Origin: Microbacterium sp. 1.5R | Lineage (GTDB): Bacteria; Actinomycetota; Actinomycetes; Actinomycetales; Microbacteriaceae | Assembly: GCF_001889265.1 (NCBI RefSeq) | Contig: NZ_CP018151.1 | Coordinates: forward strand, 2,046,001-2,110,000 | DNA length: 64,000 nucleotides | Direction of reading: 5' to 3' | Part shown: piece by piece, positions 50,091 through 59,794 of the stretch | Position numbering within the stretch: position 1 is the first letter of the stretch | How the letters are laid out: each line of letters opens with the position of its first letter | Program-made: the position numbers and the translations under genes | The notes under the pieces: generated by a model | The model's database searches: none | What the model was told of the DNA's origin: nothing | The model's input: the letters and a program-made list of their open reading frames with translations, nothing else

Positions 50091-51711
50091 TCAGGGTGGC
50101 TGCTTCTCGGCCCACAGCTGAAGCTCGTCCCCCGCGAGGCCCACGAGGAGACGGCCCTGCTGGTCGGTCCGCAGCACTCGCGCACCGGCAGCTTCGAGCG
50201 ATGCCAGAGTCTCCGCTCGCGGATGCCCGTAGTCGTTGTCGACGCCTGCGCTGAACAGCGCGACACTCGGGTGCAGGTCCTGATAGAGCGGGAAGTCCTG
50301 GTCGGCGCTGCCGTGATGGGCGACTTTGACCACCGCGTAGCCGCCTCGGAGATGCGCGGTGCGTTCCAGCATCCGCTGCGCCTCCCCCGACAGGTCGCCC
50401 AGGAAGAGCGAGCGGGGTACGCCGCCGCCACCTATCTCCAGAACCACGCTCTGGTCGTTGCCCGGCGGGAACGCCTCCGACCCACGTTGCGGCCACAGCA
50501 CCTGCCAGGACGCCGCGCCCAGGTCACCCCGCATGCCCGCTGCCGCCTGACCGACCGTCGCACCGCCGTCGGCGAGGTGCTGCAGCATCCGCTCGTCACC
50601 GCTCTCCCCCGGTGGCCCGTGCAGCACCGCGCCGACTCTCCCCTGAACAGCCTCGACCCCGCCGATGTGATCCAGATCGAAGTGCGTGAGCACGAGCAGA
50701 TCCACGCGTTCGACACCCAGTTCGCGCAGACACGAGGCGAGCGGCTCCGGTTCCGGCCCGGTATCGATCAGGGCGATCGCCCCCTTCGAGCGCACGACGA
50801 GTGCGTCTCCCTGGCCCACATCGCAGGCGGCGACCGACCATTCGTCGGGAGTGGTCGCGCTCGCCAGCGGACCGTTGAGCACCACATGCGCACCGCCCAG
50901 TCCGAGCGCGACTGCCAGCACGGCGGCTGCGACACCCCTGACGACCGGCACCGCGCGGTACCCATCGGCGAGAATCACCCCGATCGCCGCGCTCACGACG
51001 CTGACCAGCACGGCGCTGGCGATGCCGGGCACCATGGCGATCTGAGCGAACGGCAGCCTGGCCGTGATGCTGGCCGTTTGCGCGATCCACGCGGCGGGCA
51101 ACCATGCCGACGCCGCCAGAAGGTCGGCGAGAACGCCCACCGGAGCGGCGAGACACGCGAGGAGGCCGATGACAGTGGCGATCGGCGCCGCGGGCGCAGC
51201 CAGCAGGTTCGCCACGAGCCCCACGAGAGACTGCTGCTCTGCGAAGAGGGCGATGACGGGGCCGCACACGAGCTGTGCGGACGTCGGCACGGCGATCGCG
51301 AGAGCGAGAGGTTGCGGCATGAATCGCGCGAGTCCGCGGGTGAGCGACGGCGAGAGCAGGATCAGTGCACCCGATGCGGAGACCGAGAGCGCGAATCCCG
51401 CAGTCGAGGCCAGCCACGGGTCGGCGATCAGGATGCCGCTCGCGCTGAGCGCCAGCATCCCCGCACCCGCGCTCGGCCGCCCGAGAAGCAGTGACAGCAT
51501 CGCGACACCCGCCATGACCGCCGCCCTGACCACGCACCCCGGCCATGGACGCCGCGGCGGACGACCGCAGCAGCATCCACAACAGCGACGCCGCCGCCCC
51601 CAGCACGCCACCGAGAAGGCACCACTGCGCAGCTGGAGGCACGAACACGCAGACCAGGGCGACCACCCACACTCCGCCTGCGATCGGCAGCAGACGCAGA
51701 TCCCGGCTCAT
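50091..51711 (-). pseudogene. comEC: comEC, internally deleted and frameshifted
   Basis: The DNA-uptake channel gene is broken. From ATG 51711 the frame encodes the normal N-terminus (MSRDLRLLPIAGGVW... through two hydrophobic helices) for about 58 codons to about 51535. The sequence then continues in a different frame with VVRAAVMAGVAML, which in intact ComEC lies roughly 240 residues further on. The rest is well preserved: the C-terminal competence helices, then the metallo-beta-lactamase-like domain with DVGQGDALVV, LTHFDLDHIGG and VAHHGSADQD, to the stop at 50091. Missing are the external OB-like domain and part of the channel. The preserved part could be translated from an internal GTG as about 470 residues. 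The missing size is my estimate from typical ComEC length. Confidence 0.75.
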
Positions 51712-51979
51712 ACCCGCGCGTCATCGCGCGGTCGAACCCGCGGGTCGCATCTCATCGGCAGCCGGTGCATCAGGACAACGTAGGGGCGTGCGACCACCTC
51801 GCAGCGCACCCGCCCCCGGTCGGTGGACAACACATCGATGCCGACGCGGCGTGCAGGAGCGCCGAATGCGAAGCGATGATCTCTGAGTGAGGACCGCGGG
51901 CACTTCCATTCACCGACCGCGGGCCGTTCCGACAGCCGACACCGTCCATCACACCGAGCGACTCAGGCATACTCGGGGA

Positions 51980-52078
51980 ATGGTCGACGTACGCGACATC
52001 GCAGAGCACCAGCCCAGTCACCTGACTCTGGTGCGGAACTTTCTGGCGCGCCGAGCAGAGGTCATCGCGAATGCATGA
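51980..52078 (+). CDS. Short ORF overlapping the FAD oxidoreductase start
   Basis: 32 codons starting MVDVRDIAEHQPSHLTLV, from ATG 51980. The ATG is exactly seven bases after CATACT (51968-51973), so it is a candidate leaderless start. Its stop overlaps the oxidoreductase ATG (52071) by eight bases, and that gene has no Shine-Dalgarno site. Translation of this ORF may therefore carry ribosomes into the oxidoreductase. I recognise no family; it could be a leader ORF or a small conserved protein. Confidence 0.4.
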   Translation: MVDVRDIAEHQPSHLTLVRNFLARRAEVIANA

Positions 52079-53345
52079 CGTGATCGTGATCGGCGCCGGA
52101 CTCGCAGGGCTCCGCTGCGCGGGACTGCTCTCCGCGCACGGACTCGACGTCGTCGTCCTCGAGGCCGCGGATGCGGTCGGCGGACGCCAGCGCACCGACA
52201 TCATCGACGGCTTCCGGCTGGACCGCGGGTTCCAGGTCCTCAACCCGGCCTACCCGGCGCTTCGGCGCAGCGTCGATCTCGACGCACTCGCGCTCGGGAG
52301 CTTTCCCGTGGGCGTGCGGGTGCGCACGACGGACGGGGTGGCCGAGCTGCGGCATCCGCTGCGGCATCCGCTGTCGATCGTCACGTCTCTGCGCAGCGGC
52401 CTGGTGAGCGGTCGGGATGCCGTTGCGCTGGCACGCTGGGCCTCGCCGGCACTGGTGCGTCCGCTCTCGCATCTGGCTCGGAACGATGCCACCATGCGCG
52501 AGGGATGGGATGCCGCGGGGCTTCGTGGCCCGCTTCGCACCGCTGTACTCGAGCCGTTTCTCGCCGGGGTTCTGGCGGAGAGAGGCGGCGAGACGTCGAA
52601 CGCCTTCGCGCGACTGCTCGTACGCTACTTCGCGCTCGGCCGACCCGGGCTTCCCGCACAGGGGATCGCCGCTGTCCCCGAGCAGCTCGCCGCGCACGCG
52701 CGCGCGGCGGGTACTGACATCCGTCTCGGCGCGCGCGCGGGAGGCATCTCAGCAGGAGGAGAGGAGATCACGGTGGGGCTGAGCGACGGCGACTCCGTGC
52801 GAGCGGCTCGGGCGGTGGTCGCAGTCGGCGCCGATGCCGTCAGCGACCTCACCGGTCTCGCCCGTCCGGTCACGAGAGGTCTGCAGACGTGGTGGTTCGC
52901 CGCCACTGAACCTCCCAGCGGATCCGCACTGCTCACCGTCGACGGCCGAGGTGGAGGCCCCGTCGTGAACACCGTCGTGATGACGCACACCGTGCCCTCG
53001 TATGCGCCGGCCGGACGTCACCTCATCGCCGCGACCTGCCTGCTGCCGCGTGGCGGCGCACCCGCCGACGAGTTCGACGTGCGCCGCCACCTCGAAGAGG
53101 TCTGGGGTACGGACATCAGCGCGTGGCAGCTGATCCGGCGCGACGACATCGTGGACGCGTTGCCTGCCCAACCGGCACCGCTCGGCCCACCGCGATCGCC
53201 GCGCTACGCCGAGCGGCTGTATGCAGCCGGGGATCACAGAGACACCGCGTCGATCCAAGGCGCCCTCGCTTCCGGCGAGCGTGCCGCACGTGCCGTCCTG
53301 ACCGACTCGGGGGCGTCGAGAAGCGACACGTCGCTGCACAGCTGA
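52071..53345 (+). CDS. FAD-dependent amine-oxidase/phytoene-desaturase-like oxidoreductase
   Basis: 424 residues. FAD-binding motif VIVIGAGLAGLRCAGLL (about 4-20) followed by VVVLEAADAVGGRQRT and a C-terminal LYAAGDHRDTASIQGALASG (about 381-400), as in flavin amine oxidases and desaturases. The substrate is unknown. It lies on the opposite strand between comEA and comEC, which are normally adjacent, so it looks inserted into that cluster. There are no transposon ends or repeats at its borders. Confidence 0.85.
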   Translation: MHDVIVIGAGLAGLRCAGLLSAHGLDVVVLEAADAVGGRQRTDIIDGFRLDRGFQVLNPAYPALRRSVDLDALALGSFPVGVRVRTTDGVAELRHPLRHPLSIVTSLRSGLVSGRDAVALARWASPALVRPLSHLARNDATMREGWDAAGLRGPLRTAVLEPFLAGVLAERGGETSNAFARLLVRYFALGRPGLPAQGIAAVPEQLAAHARAAGTDIRLGARAGGISAGGEEITVGLSDGDSVRAARAVVAVGADAVSDLTGLARPVTRGLQTWWFAATEPPSGSALLTVDGRGGGPVVNTVVMTHTVPSYAPAGRHLIAATCLLPRGGAPADEFDVRRHLEEVWGTDISAWQLIRRDDIVDALPAQPAPLGPPRSPRYAERLYAAGDHRDTASIQGALASGERAARAVLTDSGASRSDTSLHS

Positions 53346-53395
53346 CGACGCTCGGACTCAGGCGAGAGAGAGAGACAGCGCCCGCAGACCGCGCA

Positions 53396-54001
53396 TCACA
53401 CCCGCACACCGTCGCGGATGCCGGCGAGCAGCTTCTCTCCGATGCCGGGGACCGACAGCAGGTCATCGACCGAGGTGAACCGACCGTTCTCGTCACGCCA
53501 GGCGATGATCCGCTCGGCCAGGGCGGGGCCGATGCGCGGCAGAGTCTCGAGCGCCGCCTGATCTGCGGTGTTGAGATCCACCAGATCGTCCGCGGGCGCG
53601 CCTGCTCCCGGCGGCCCCTCCGCGGCTGCGGCACCCACGACCGGCACGCTGATCTGTTCGCCGTCCGAGAGCACGCGGGCGAGATTGACCGCGGTCAGGT
53701 CGGCATCGTCGGTGGTCCCGCCGGCCGCCGCCACCGCATCGACCAGCCGGGAGTCGAGATCGAGGACATAGAGTCCCGGATGCTCGACCGCGCCCAGCAC
53801 GTGCACGTAGAGCTCTCCCGTCGATCCGCCGCTCTCGGCGGCCTCGGTGGCCAACGGCACCGATTCGGTCGGCACGGCCTGCCCCCGCATCAGCCCGAGT
53901 CCGACGGCCGCGGACAGCACGACGAGCGCCAGCACGACGGCGGCGCCGACCCCCAGCCGCAACCTGCGCGGCGCCGGTGAGGAAGCGGCGGATTCGGGCA
54001 T
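53396..54001 (-). CDS. comEA: ComEA-family DNA-binding protein
   Basis: 201 residues. One membrane helix (about 16-38), an SLBB domain with YVHVLGAVEHPGLYVLDLDS (about 65-85), and two helix-hairpin-helix motifs at the C-terminus (VDLNTADQAALETLPRIGPA and LLSVPGIGEKLLAGI). It binds DNA at the cell surface in competence. It appears intact although comEC is damaged. It starts about 100 bases after leuS, behind a strong terminator. Confidence 0.92.
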   Translation of the reverse strand: MPESAASSPAPRRLRLGVGAAVVLALVVLSAAVGLGLMRGQAVPTESVPLATEAAESGGSTGELYVHVLGAVEHPGLYVLDLDSRLVDAVAAAGGTTDDADLTAVNLARVLSDGEQISVPVVGAAAAEGPPGAGAPADDLVDLNTADQAALETLPRIGPALAERIIAWRDENGRFTSVDDLLSVPGIGEKLLAGIRDGVRV

Positions 54002-54038
54002 TCCGCAACGCTATGCCAGCGAACGGACGCCTCTCATG

Positions 54039-54082
54039 CATCCGGCCGCCCGTCGGGGAGAACCCCCGTGGGCGGCCGGATG
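54039..54082 (-). terminator. Terminator after leuS
   Basis: CATCCGGCCGCCC and GGGCGGCCGGATG form a perfect 13-bp stem, and the inner CGGGG/CCCCG can extend it. It lies in the 107-base gap between leuS and comEA and isolates comEA from leuS transcription. Confidence 0.85.
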
Positions 54083-54108
54083 TGCAGAGCGGCTGGCTAC
54101 GCGGTCGG

Positions 54109-56700
54109 TCAGCCCTTCACGACGATGCTGACGATCTTCGGGGCGCGCACGACGACCTTGACGATCTCGCGGTCGCCGATCGAGCGAATGACCCGCTCGT
54201 CGGCACGGGCGAGCGATTCGAGCTCGGCCTCGCCGATGCGCGCGGGCACCTCGAGCTGAGCACGGACCTTGCCGCCCACCTGCACGACGGCGGTCACTGT
54301 GTCCTCGACGAGCAGCGCCGGGTCGGCGGAGCGCCAGGTGACGAGCCCGACGGACGGCTCGTGTCCGAGGATCTCCCACATCTCCTCTGCGGTGTGCGGG
54401 GCGATCAGATCGAGCATCACGGCGACGGTCTCGGCCGCCTCACGCACCGCCGGATCAGCGGCGCCTGCGGCACCGTCGATCGTCTTGCGGGTGACGTTGA
54501 CCAGCTCCATCAGACGCGCGACCAGGACGTTGAACTTCGTCTGCTCGACGAGCCCAGGAGCATCTGCCAGCAGCTTGTGCGTGGCTCGACGCAGCGCCGC
54601 ATCTCCGCCCGCGAACACGACGTCGACAGGAGAGGACACCTCGTGGGCGATGCGCAACGCGCGGGCCAGGAACTTCTGCGCACCGGTCGTCGAGACGTCG
54701 GCCCAGTCCTTGTCGTCTTCAACTGGTCCGGCGAACGCGAGACCCACGCGCAGCGCATCGGCGCCGTAGGCGTCGAGCTCCTCCTCGAAGAGCACCAGGT
54801 TGCCCTTGCTCTTCGACATCTTGGCGCCGTCGAGCAGGACCATGCCCTGGTTGATGAGGTTCGAGAAGGGCTCGGTGAAGTCGATCAGCCCCATGTCGAA
54901 CAGCACCTTGGTGATGAATCGCGCGTACAGCAGGTGCAGGATGGCGTGCTCGACGCCGCCGATGTAGGAGTCGACCGGCGACCAGCGGGCGGCCTGAGCC
55001 GGGTCGAACGCGACCGTGTCGCTGTTCGGCGACAGGAATCGCAGGAAGTACCACGAGCTGTCGACGAACGTGTCCATCGTGTCCGGATCGCGCAGCACGG
55101 GGTCACCGCTGGCGGCATCCACCGTGCGGACCCAGCTCTCAGCGGCGCCGAGCGGCGACGATCCCTTGGGCTTGAGGTCGAGACCCTCGACGCTGGGCAG
55201 CTTCACCGGCAGCTGCTCCTCGGGCACGGGGATGATCCGGCCGTCCTCCGCGTGCAGCATCGGGATCGGCGTGCCCCAGAAGCGCTGACGCGAGATCAGC
55301 CAGTCGCGCAGACGGTAGTTCTTGGCGGCGCGCCCGGTGCCGGACGCCTCGAGCTGCTCGATCGCACGGGCGATCGCATTGCGCTTGGACAGACCGTTGA
55401 GCGGTCCGGAGTTGATCATCCGGCCCTCTCCCGTCAGAGCGATGCCGGTGGAGGCGGGGTTCTGCTCGTCGAGCGCCGCGCCGGTGTCGATCGGCACGCC
55501 CTCTTCATCGACCTCGATGACCGGCATCGCACCGGTGACGGGCGCCGTCGTGTCGACGACGACCTTTACGGGCAGGTCGAAGGCGCGGGCGAAGTCCAGG
55601 TCTCGCTGGTCGTGCGCCGGCACGGCCATGACCGCTCCGTGACCGTAATCGGCCAGCACGTAGTCCGCCGCCCAGACCGGCAGCTTCTCGCCGTTGACCG
55701 GGTTGATCGCGTACCGCTCGAGGAAGACCCCGGTCTTCGGGCGATCGGTGGCCTGTCGGTCGACGTCGGTGGTCTTCTGCACATCGGCCAGGTACTTCTG
55801 GAAACGCTCACGCACGTCGGCCGGAGCATCCGCTGCGAGCTCCGAAGCCAGGTCGGAGTCGGGGGCCACGACGAAGAACGTCGCTCCGTGCAGCGTGTCA
55901 GGACGCGTCGAGAACACGGTGACGGGCTCGTCGCGCCCCTCGATGCGGAAGTCGACGTCGGCGCCGATCGAGCGTCCGATCCAGTTGCGCTGCATCTGCA
56001 GCACCTTGTGCGGCCAGAAGCCCTCGAGCTGGTTCAGATCATCGAGCAGCCGGTCGGCGTAGTCCGTGATCTTGAAGTACCACTGAGTCAGCTTCTTCTT
56101 CACGACCTCGGCACCGCAGCGATCGCAACGGCCGTCGACGACCTGCTCGTTCGCGAGCACGGTCTGGTCGTTCGGGCACCAGTTGACCGCGCTCTTCTTG
56201 CGGTACGCCAGACCTCGCTCGTGCAGCTTCAGGAACAGCCACTGGTTCCAGCGGTAGTACTCGGGGTCGGAGGTGTGCAGCACTCGCGACCAGTCGAACG
56301 AGACGCCGTAGTTCTGGAACGCCTGCTTCTGCTGAGCGATGTTCTGGTACGTCCACTCGCGGGGATCCGCTCCCTGACGGATCGCCGCGTTCTCCGCAGG
56401 CAGCCCGAAGGAGTCCCAGCCGATCGGGTTGAGCACGTTGTGCCCGCGGTGGCGCCAGAACCGGGCCACGATGTCCGAATACAGGTAGTTCTCCGCGTGC
56501 CCCATGTGCAGGTCGCCGGAGGGGTAGGGGAACATCGCCAGCACGTAGCGGCGGGGCCGCTTGTCATCGTCGCCGCCGGTGAGGAACGTCTCGTTCTCCG
56601 CCCAGTACTTCTGCCACTTGGCCTGGATAGCGTGCGCCGAGGAGGTCTCCTCGGCGACGGGAGAGGTGGACAGGTTCTCAGACAACGAACGCACGACCAA
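54109..56700 (-). CDS. leuS: Leucyl-tRNA synthetase
   Basis: 863 residues, class I synthetase. HIGH motif in [16 protein letters not shown] (about 54-69), zinc-like [12 protein letters not shown] and CDRCGAE region, editing domain in the middle and KMSKS in [12 protein letters not shown] (about 625-636). The start is uncertain: TTG 56700 and the GTG six bases on are both in frame and neither has a clear site. pabB lies 19 bases upstream, so the two are probably co-transcribed. Confidence 0.97.
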   Translation of the reverse strand: MVVRSLSENLSTSPVAEETSSAHAIQAKWQKYWAENETFLTGGDDDKRPRRYVLAMFPYPSGDLHMGHAENYLYSDIVARFWRHRGHNVLNPIGWDSFGLPAENAAIRQGADPREWTYQNIAQQKQAFQNYGVSFDWSRVLHTSDPEYYRWNQWLFLKLHERGLAYRKKSAVNWCPNDQTVLANEQVVDGRCDRCGAEVVKKKLTQWYFKITDYADRLLDDLNQLEGFWPHKVLQMQRNWIGRSIGADVDFRIEGRDEPVTVFSTRPDTLHGATFFVVAPDSDLASELAADAPADVRERFQKYLADVQKTTDVDRQATDRPKTGVFLERYAINPVNGEKLPVWAADYVLADYGHGAVMAVPAHDQRDLDFARAFDLPVKVVVDTTAPVTGAMPVIEVDEEGVPIDTGAALDEQNPASTGIALTGEGRMINSGPLNGLSKRNAIARAIEQLEASGTGRAAKNYRLRDWLISRQRFWGTPIPMLHAEDGRIIPVPEEQLPVKLPSVEGLDLKPKGSSPLGAAESWVRTVDAASGDPVLRDPDTMDTFVDSSWYFLRFLSPNSDTVAFDPAQAARWSPVDSYIGGVEHAILHLLYARFITKVLFDMGLIDFTEPFSNLINQGMVLLDGAKMSKSKGNLVLFEEELDAYGADALRVGLAFAGPVEDDKDWADVSTTGAQKFLARALRIAHEVSSPVDVVFAGGDAALRRATHKLLADAPGLVEQTKFNVLVARLMELVNVTRKTIDGAAGAADPAVREAAETVAVMLDLIAPHTAEEMWEILGHEPSVGLVTWRSADPALLVEDTVTAVVQVGGKVRAQLEVPARIGEAELESLARADERVIRSIGDREIVKVVVRAPKIVSIVVKG

Positions 56701-56718
56701 TCTGAAGAGAAAAGGGGA

Positions 56719-58044
56719 TCAGTTCAGGATATCGGAAGCCCAGGCCGCGGGCATTTCCACTCCCAGCGCAGCGAGCGGCGCCCGAGCCTTCGTCGCGACC
56801 TCGGCGACCTCCGAGGCGGCGACCGATCGCCAGGTGATCCCCCCGCCTGCGCCGACCACAGCGCCCGCACCGTCGATCACGATGCTGCGGATGACCATCG
56901 CGAGGTCGAGCGACCCCTCATCGCCGATGTAACCGAAGCACCCGGCGTAGATACCGCGAGGCCCTCCCTCCAGCTCATGCAGGCGCGTCATCGCCGAGAG
57001 CTTCGGCGCGCCTGTCATGCTGCCCGCCGGGAAGGTCGCTGCGAGAAGTTCGCTCGCCGTCGTGCCCGCGGCCGCCGTGCCGCTGACGGTACTGACGAGC
57101 TGGTGCACCGCCGGATACGTCTCCACGGCCCACAGCGCCTCGACCCTGATCGACCCGGGTCGGCACACCCTCGACAGATCGTTGCGCATCAGATCGACGA
57201 TCATGACGTTCTCAGCCCGTTCTTTCGGGTCCGCCGCGAGCTCGGCGGCGAGCTCGGCATCGTGCGCGGCGTCTGCGCCGCGGGGCCGCGTCCCCTTGAT
57301 CGGCCGCGTGCGGATGATGCCGCCGTCAGCATGGAGGAACTGCTCGGGGCTCGCACTGAGCAAGGAGCGGCCGCCGATCCGGATGAAGCCGCCATGGTGA
57401 GCGGGAGTTGCGGCACGGAGGCGTCGGTACACCGCGACTCCGTCGTGCTCCCCCGGCACGGTGAACCGGGTGGTGAGACAGAGCTGGTAGGCGATCCCCG
57501 CTCTGATGAGCTCGCGGCAGCGCTCGATGAGTCCTGCGTACTCCGTCGGAGTGTGTCGCGCCTCGCTGCGTACGGACGAGGCCGCACTGAACACCGTCTC
57601 CCCGCGCTGCACGGCGGAGGGGGTGACGCGAGCGACGACGGCGCTCCACTCGTCGAGATCGGCATCGGCTGCGGCAACCCATACGGTGCCGGTCGCATGA
57701 TCGAACGCCGCCAGCCGGGAGACCCGCAACCAGGCGTCGCCGGGCTCGTCAGCGGCTTCCCATACGGGTGCTCCCGCTGCTCGGGCGCCGGTCTCGTAGT
57801 CGTACCAGCCGACCCACCCACCCCGCAGCGGAGGACCGGGATGCGCGGCAGCCGTGCGGGCATCCATCCGCACTTCACCGGGGAACGACGCCGGATCGCC
57901 CGTCCCGACGAAGCTCCATCCCTCCGTCGCATCCGCCCCGGCGTCGAGCCAGAACAGGTCGGCGCACGACCGTTCGAGGGCGAGGAAGAGCGCGTCAGGC
58001 GTCACCCGATCGGGCAGGACGCGGGCGCTCAGAGGTTCGGGCAC
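56719..58044 (-). CDS. pabB: Aminodeoxychorismate synthase component I
   Basis: 441 residues, chorismate-binding family. The motif PIKGTRPRG (about residue 247) has the lysine nucleophile that separates PabB from anthranilate synthase (PIAGT), so p-aminobenzoate/folate synthesis is the best call. ENVMIVDLMRNDLSRVC, FPAGSMTGAPK and GCFGYIG are intact family blocks. GTG 58044 is exactly seven bases after a minus-strand TAGGCT (58051-58056), predicting a leaderless message. The amidotransferase PabA is not in the window. Confidence 0.93.
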   Translation of the reverse strand: MPEPLSARVLPDRVTPDALFLALERSCADLFWLDAGADATEGWSFVGTGDPASFPGEVRMDARTAAAHPGPPLRGGWVGWYDYETGARAAGAPVWEAADEPGDAWLRVSRLAAFDHATGTVWVAAADADLDEWSAVVARVTPSAVQRGETVFSAASSVRSEARHTPTEYAGLIERCRELIRAGIAYQLCLTTRFTVPGEHDGVAVYRRLRAATPAHHGGFIRIGGRSLLSASPEQFLHADGGIIRTRPIKGTRPRGADAAHDAELAAELAADPKERAENVMIVDLMRNDLSRVCRPGSIRVEALWAVETYPAVHQLVSTVSGTAAAGTTASELLAATFPAGSMTGAPKLSAMTRLHELEGGPRGIYAGCFGYIGDEGSLDLAMVIRSIVIDGAGAVVGAGGGITWRSVAASEVAEVATKARAPLAALGVEMPAAWASDILN

Positions 58045-58050
58045 GTTCTC

Positions 58051-58079
58051 AGCCTAGGCGGCGTGCACTCCCGTATTCT
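58051..58079. promoter_or_regulatory. Back-to-back leaderless promoters for pabB and the DedA gene
   Basis: Minus strand TAGGCT (58051-58056) is six bases before the pabB GTG (58044). Plus strand TATTCT (58074-58079) is six bases before the DedA GTG (58086). The start codons are 42 bases apart and neither gene has a Shine-Dalgarno site. Confidence 0.6.
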
Positions 58080-58085
58080 CAAGGG

Positions 58086-58757
58086 GTGGACGACTTGGTG
58101 CCGTGGCTGATCGACTTCATGCGGTCCATCGACCCGATCACTCGCACGCTCGTCGCGGGGCTCGCCGTGATGTTGGAGACGAGCGTCTTGATCGGGCTCG
58201 TATTCCCCGGTGACACTGTCGTGCTCGTCGCCTCCATCGGCATCACCAGCCTCCCTCAGGCCGTAGCGATGGTCGTCTCGGTCGTCGTCGGCGCGCTGAT
58301 CGGCGAGAGCATCGGCTTCTGGCTCGGGCGGTGGATCGGCCCGCACATCCGTGCCTCCTGGGTCGGCCGACGCGTCGGCGAGGAGAACTGGGTGCGGGCG
58401 GAGCGTTACCTCGCCCGCCGCGGCGGCATCGCCATCTTCCTCTCGCGGTTCCTGCCGGTGCTGCACTCCCTCGTGCCGCTGACCGTGGGGATGAGCCATT
58501 ACTCCTACCGCCGATTCCTCGCGTGGACGGCGCCAGCCTGCCTGCTCTGGGCGACGGCCTACGTGAGCATCACCTCGCTCGCCGCCGGCAGCTTCGATGA
58601 GCTCGCCGACCGGGTGCACTACGCGGGATACATCTTCGTCGGCATCATCGCCCTCTTCCTCGTCGCCGTGTTCGTGGGCAAGAAGGTGATCTCGCGCCTC
58701 GAGGCGCGCCATCTCGACATCTCCGACGCGAAGGACTCGACCGACGTGAAAGACTGA
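58086..58757 (+). CDS. DedA-family membrane protein
   Basis: 223 residues. DedA/VTT-fold membrane protein, probably a lipid (undecaprenyl-phosphate or phospholipid) transporter or scramblase. Conserved segments: GLVFPGDTVVLVAS (about 38-51), GESIGFWLGRWIGP (about 77-90) and FLSRFLPVLHSLVPLTVG (about 118-135) with the conserved arginine. First gene of a three-gene operon; the next gene starts five bases after its stop. Confidence 0.92.
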   Translation: MDDLVPWLIDFMRSIDPITRTLVAGLAVMLETSVLIGLVFPGDTVVLVASIGITSLPQAVAMVVSVVVGALIGESIGFWLGRWIGPHIRASWVGRRVGEENWVRAERYLARRGGIAIFLSRFLPVLHSLVPLTVGMSHYSYRRFLAWTAPACLLWATAYVSITSLAAGSFDELADRVHYAGYIFVGIIALFLVAVFVGKKVISRLEARHLDISDAKDSTDVKD

Positions 58758-58761
58758 AGCA

Positions 58762-59787
58762 ATGGCTTCGTCACCTCCGGCGCCCCGGATCCACTGGTTC
58801 GCGCGCCTCGAACACCGCCTCCACGTGTGGCGCGAGGGGCGAGCGCGCCGTCGCGGCCGCACCGCGACCATCCTCCCGTTCCCCGGTTACGGCGGGCCCG
58901 GCTGGGTGCGTGTCGTCGGTCGCGTTCTCATCGTCCCTCCCGCACGGAGCACGAAGGACGGCGAGCCGGCCAGCGTCCGCGGCTGGCGGAGCTTCGTGGG
59001 CATCCCCGTGAGCTTCGCGAAGGTCGCCGTGCAGATCGGCGACTCGGTGCACTATGTCGTCGCCGACCGGGGCGGTGTGATCGACTCGGTCGTGCACGCC
59101 GAGCTCGAGCCAGGATGGCAGACCTTCACGTTCTCCGTCGAGGGTCAGGACCCGGTCGAGACGACCGCGTTCATCGTGGCCGAGTCGACCCATTTCGGGG
59201 TCGTCTCCGACGTCGACGACACCGTGATGGTCACCGCCCTCCCCCGACCTTTCATCGCCGCCTGGAACTCTTTCGTCGTCGACGAGCACGCGCGCATCCC
59301 CGTGCCGGGCATGGCCGTGCTGCTCGATCAGGTGCTCCGCGAATATCCCGGTGCTCCCATGGTCTACCTCTCGACCGGAGCCTGGAACGTCGCCCCGACT
59401 CTCCGCCGGTTCCTCGGGCGCCACCTGTTCCCCGCAGGCTCCATGCTCCTCACCGACTGGGGCCCCACGCATGACCGATGGTTCCGCAGCGGACGCGAGC
59501 ACAAGCTCACCAACCTGCGTCGCCTGGCCACGGAGTTCCCGCACGTGAAATGGCTGCTGATCGGCGACGACGGCCAGCACGACGAGGCGATCTACTCCGA
59601 GTTCATGGATGAGCACCCCGACTCCGTCGCCGGCGTCGCCATCCGTCGGCTGCTCCCGGCCGAGGCCGTGCTCGCCGGTGGTCGCGCGGGCCACGAGCCG
59701 CACTCCGACGACGTCGCCCCCTGGGTCAGTGCCGAGGACGGCGCGGGGCTCCGTGACCTGCTCGGCAAAGCCGGCATCCTCCGCTGA
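58762..59787 (+). CDS. App1-like phosphatidate phosphatase-domain protein (DUF2183)
   Basis: 341 residues. A beta-sandwich-like N-terminal half is followed by the App1 catalytic domain of the HAD type: GVVSDVDDTVMVTAL (about 146-160, nucleophile Asp in DxDxT), VYLSTGAWNV with the serine/threonine motif, and HVKWLLIGDDGQHDEAIY with the last metal aspartates. The best-known relative is yeast App1, which dephosphorylates phosphatidic acid. Its position directly behind a DedA lipid transporter fits a lipid role. Confidence 0.85.
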   Translation: MASSPPAPRIHWFARLEHRLHVWREGRARRRGRTATILPFPGYGGPGWVRVVGRVLIVPPARSTKDGEPASVRGWRSFVGIPVSFAKVAVQIGDSVHYVVADRGGVIDSVVHAELEPGWQTFTFSVEGQDPVETTAFIVAESTHFGVVSDVDDTVMVTALPRPFIAAWNSFVVDEHARIPVPGMAVLLDQVLREYPGAPMVYLSTGAWNVAPTLRRFLGRHLFPAGSMLLTDWGPTHDRWFRSGREHKLTNLRRLATEFPHVKWLLIGDDGQHDEAIYSEFMDEHPDSVAGVAIRRLLPAEAVLAGGRAGHEPHSDDVAPWVSAEDGAGLRDLLGKAGILR

Positions 59788-59794
59788 GGTGACC

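Noticed and set aside
50004..51494. Plus-strand frame of almost 500 codons opposite the comEC remnant
   Set aside because: Same mirror-frame effect. The minus strand retains clear ComEC and lactamase-like motifs.
51721..51979. Possible mobile-element border between comEC and the oxidoreductase
   Set aside because: I looked for terminal inverted repeats, target duplications, a tRNA or a transposase remnant and saw none, so no element is called.
53977..58110. Plus-strand open frame of almost 1400 codons opposite leuS and pabB
   Set aside because: The longest frame in the window, but both genes on the other strand are clear and intact and this translation has no recognisable domain.
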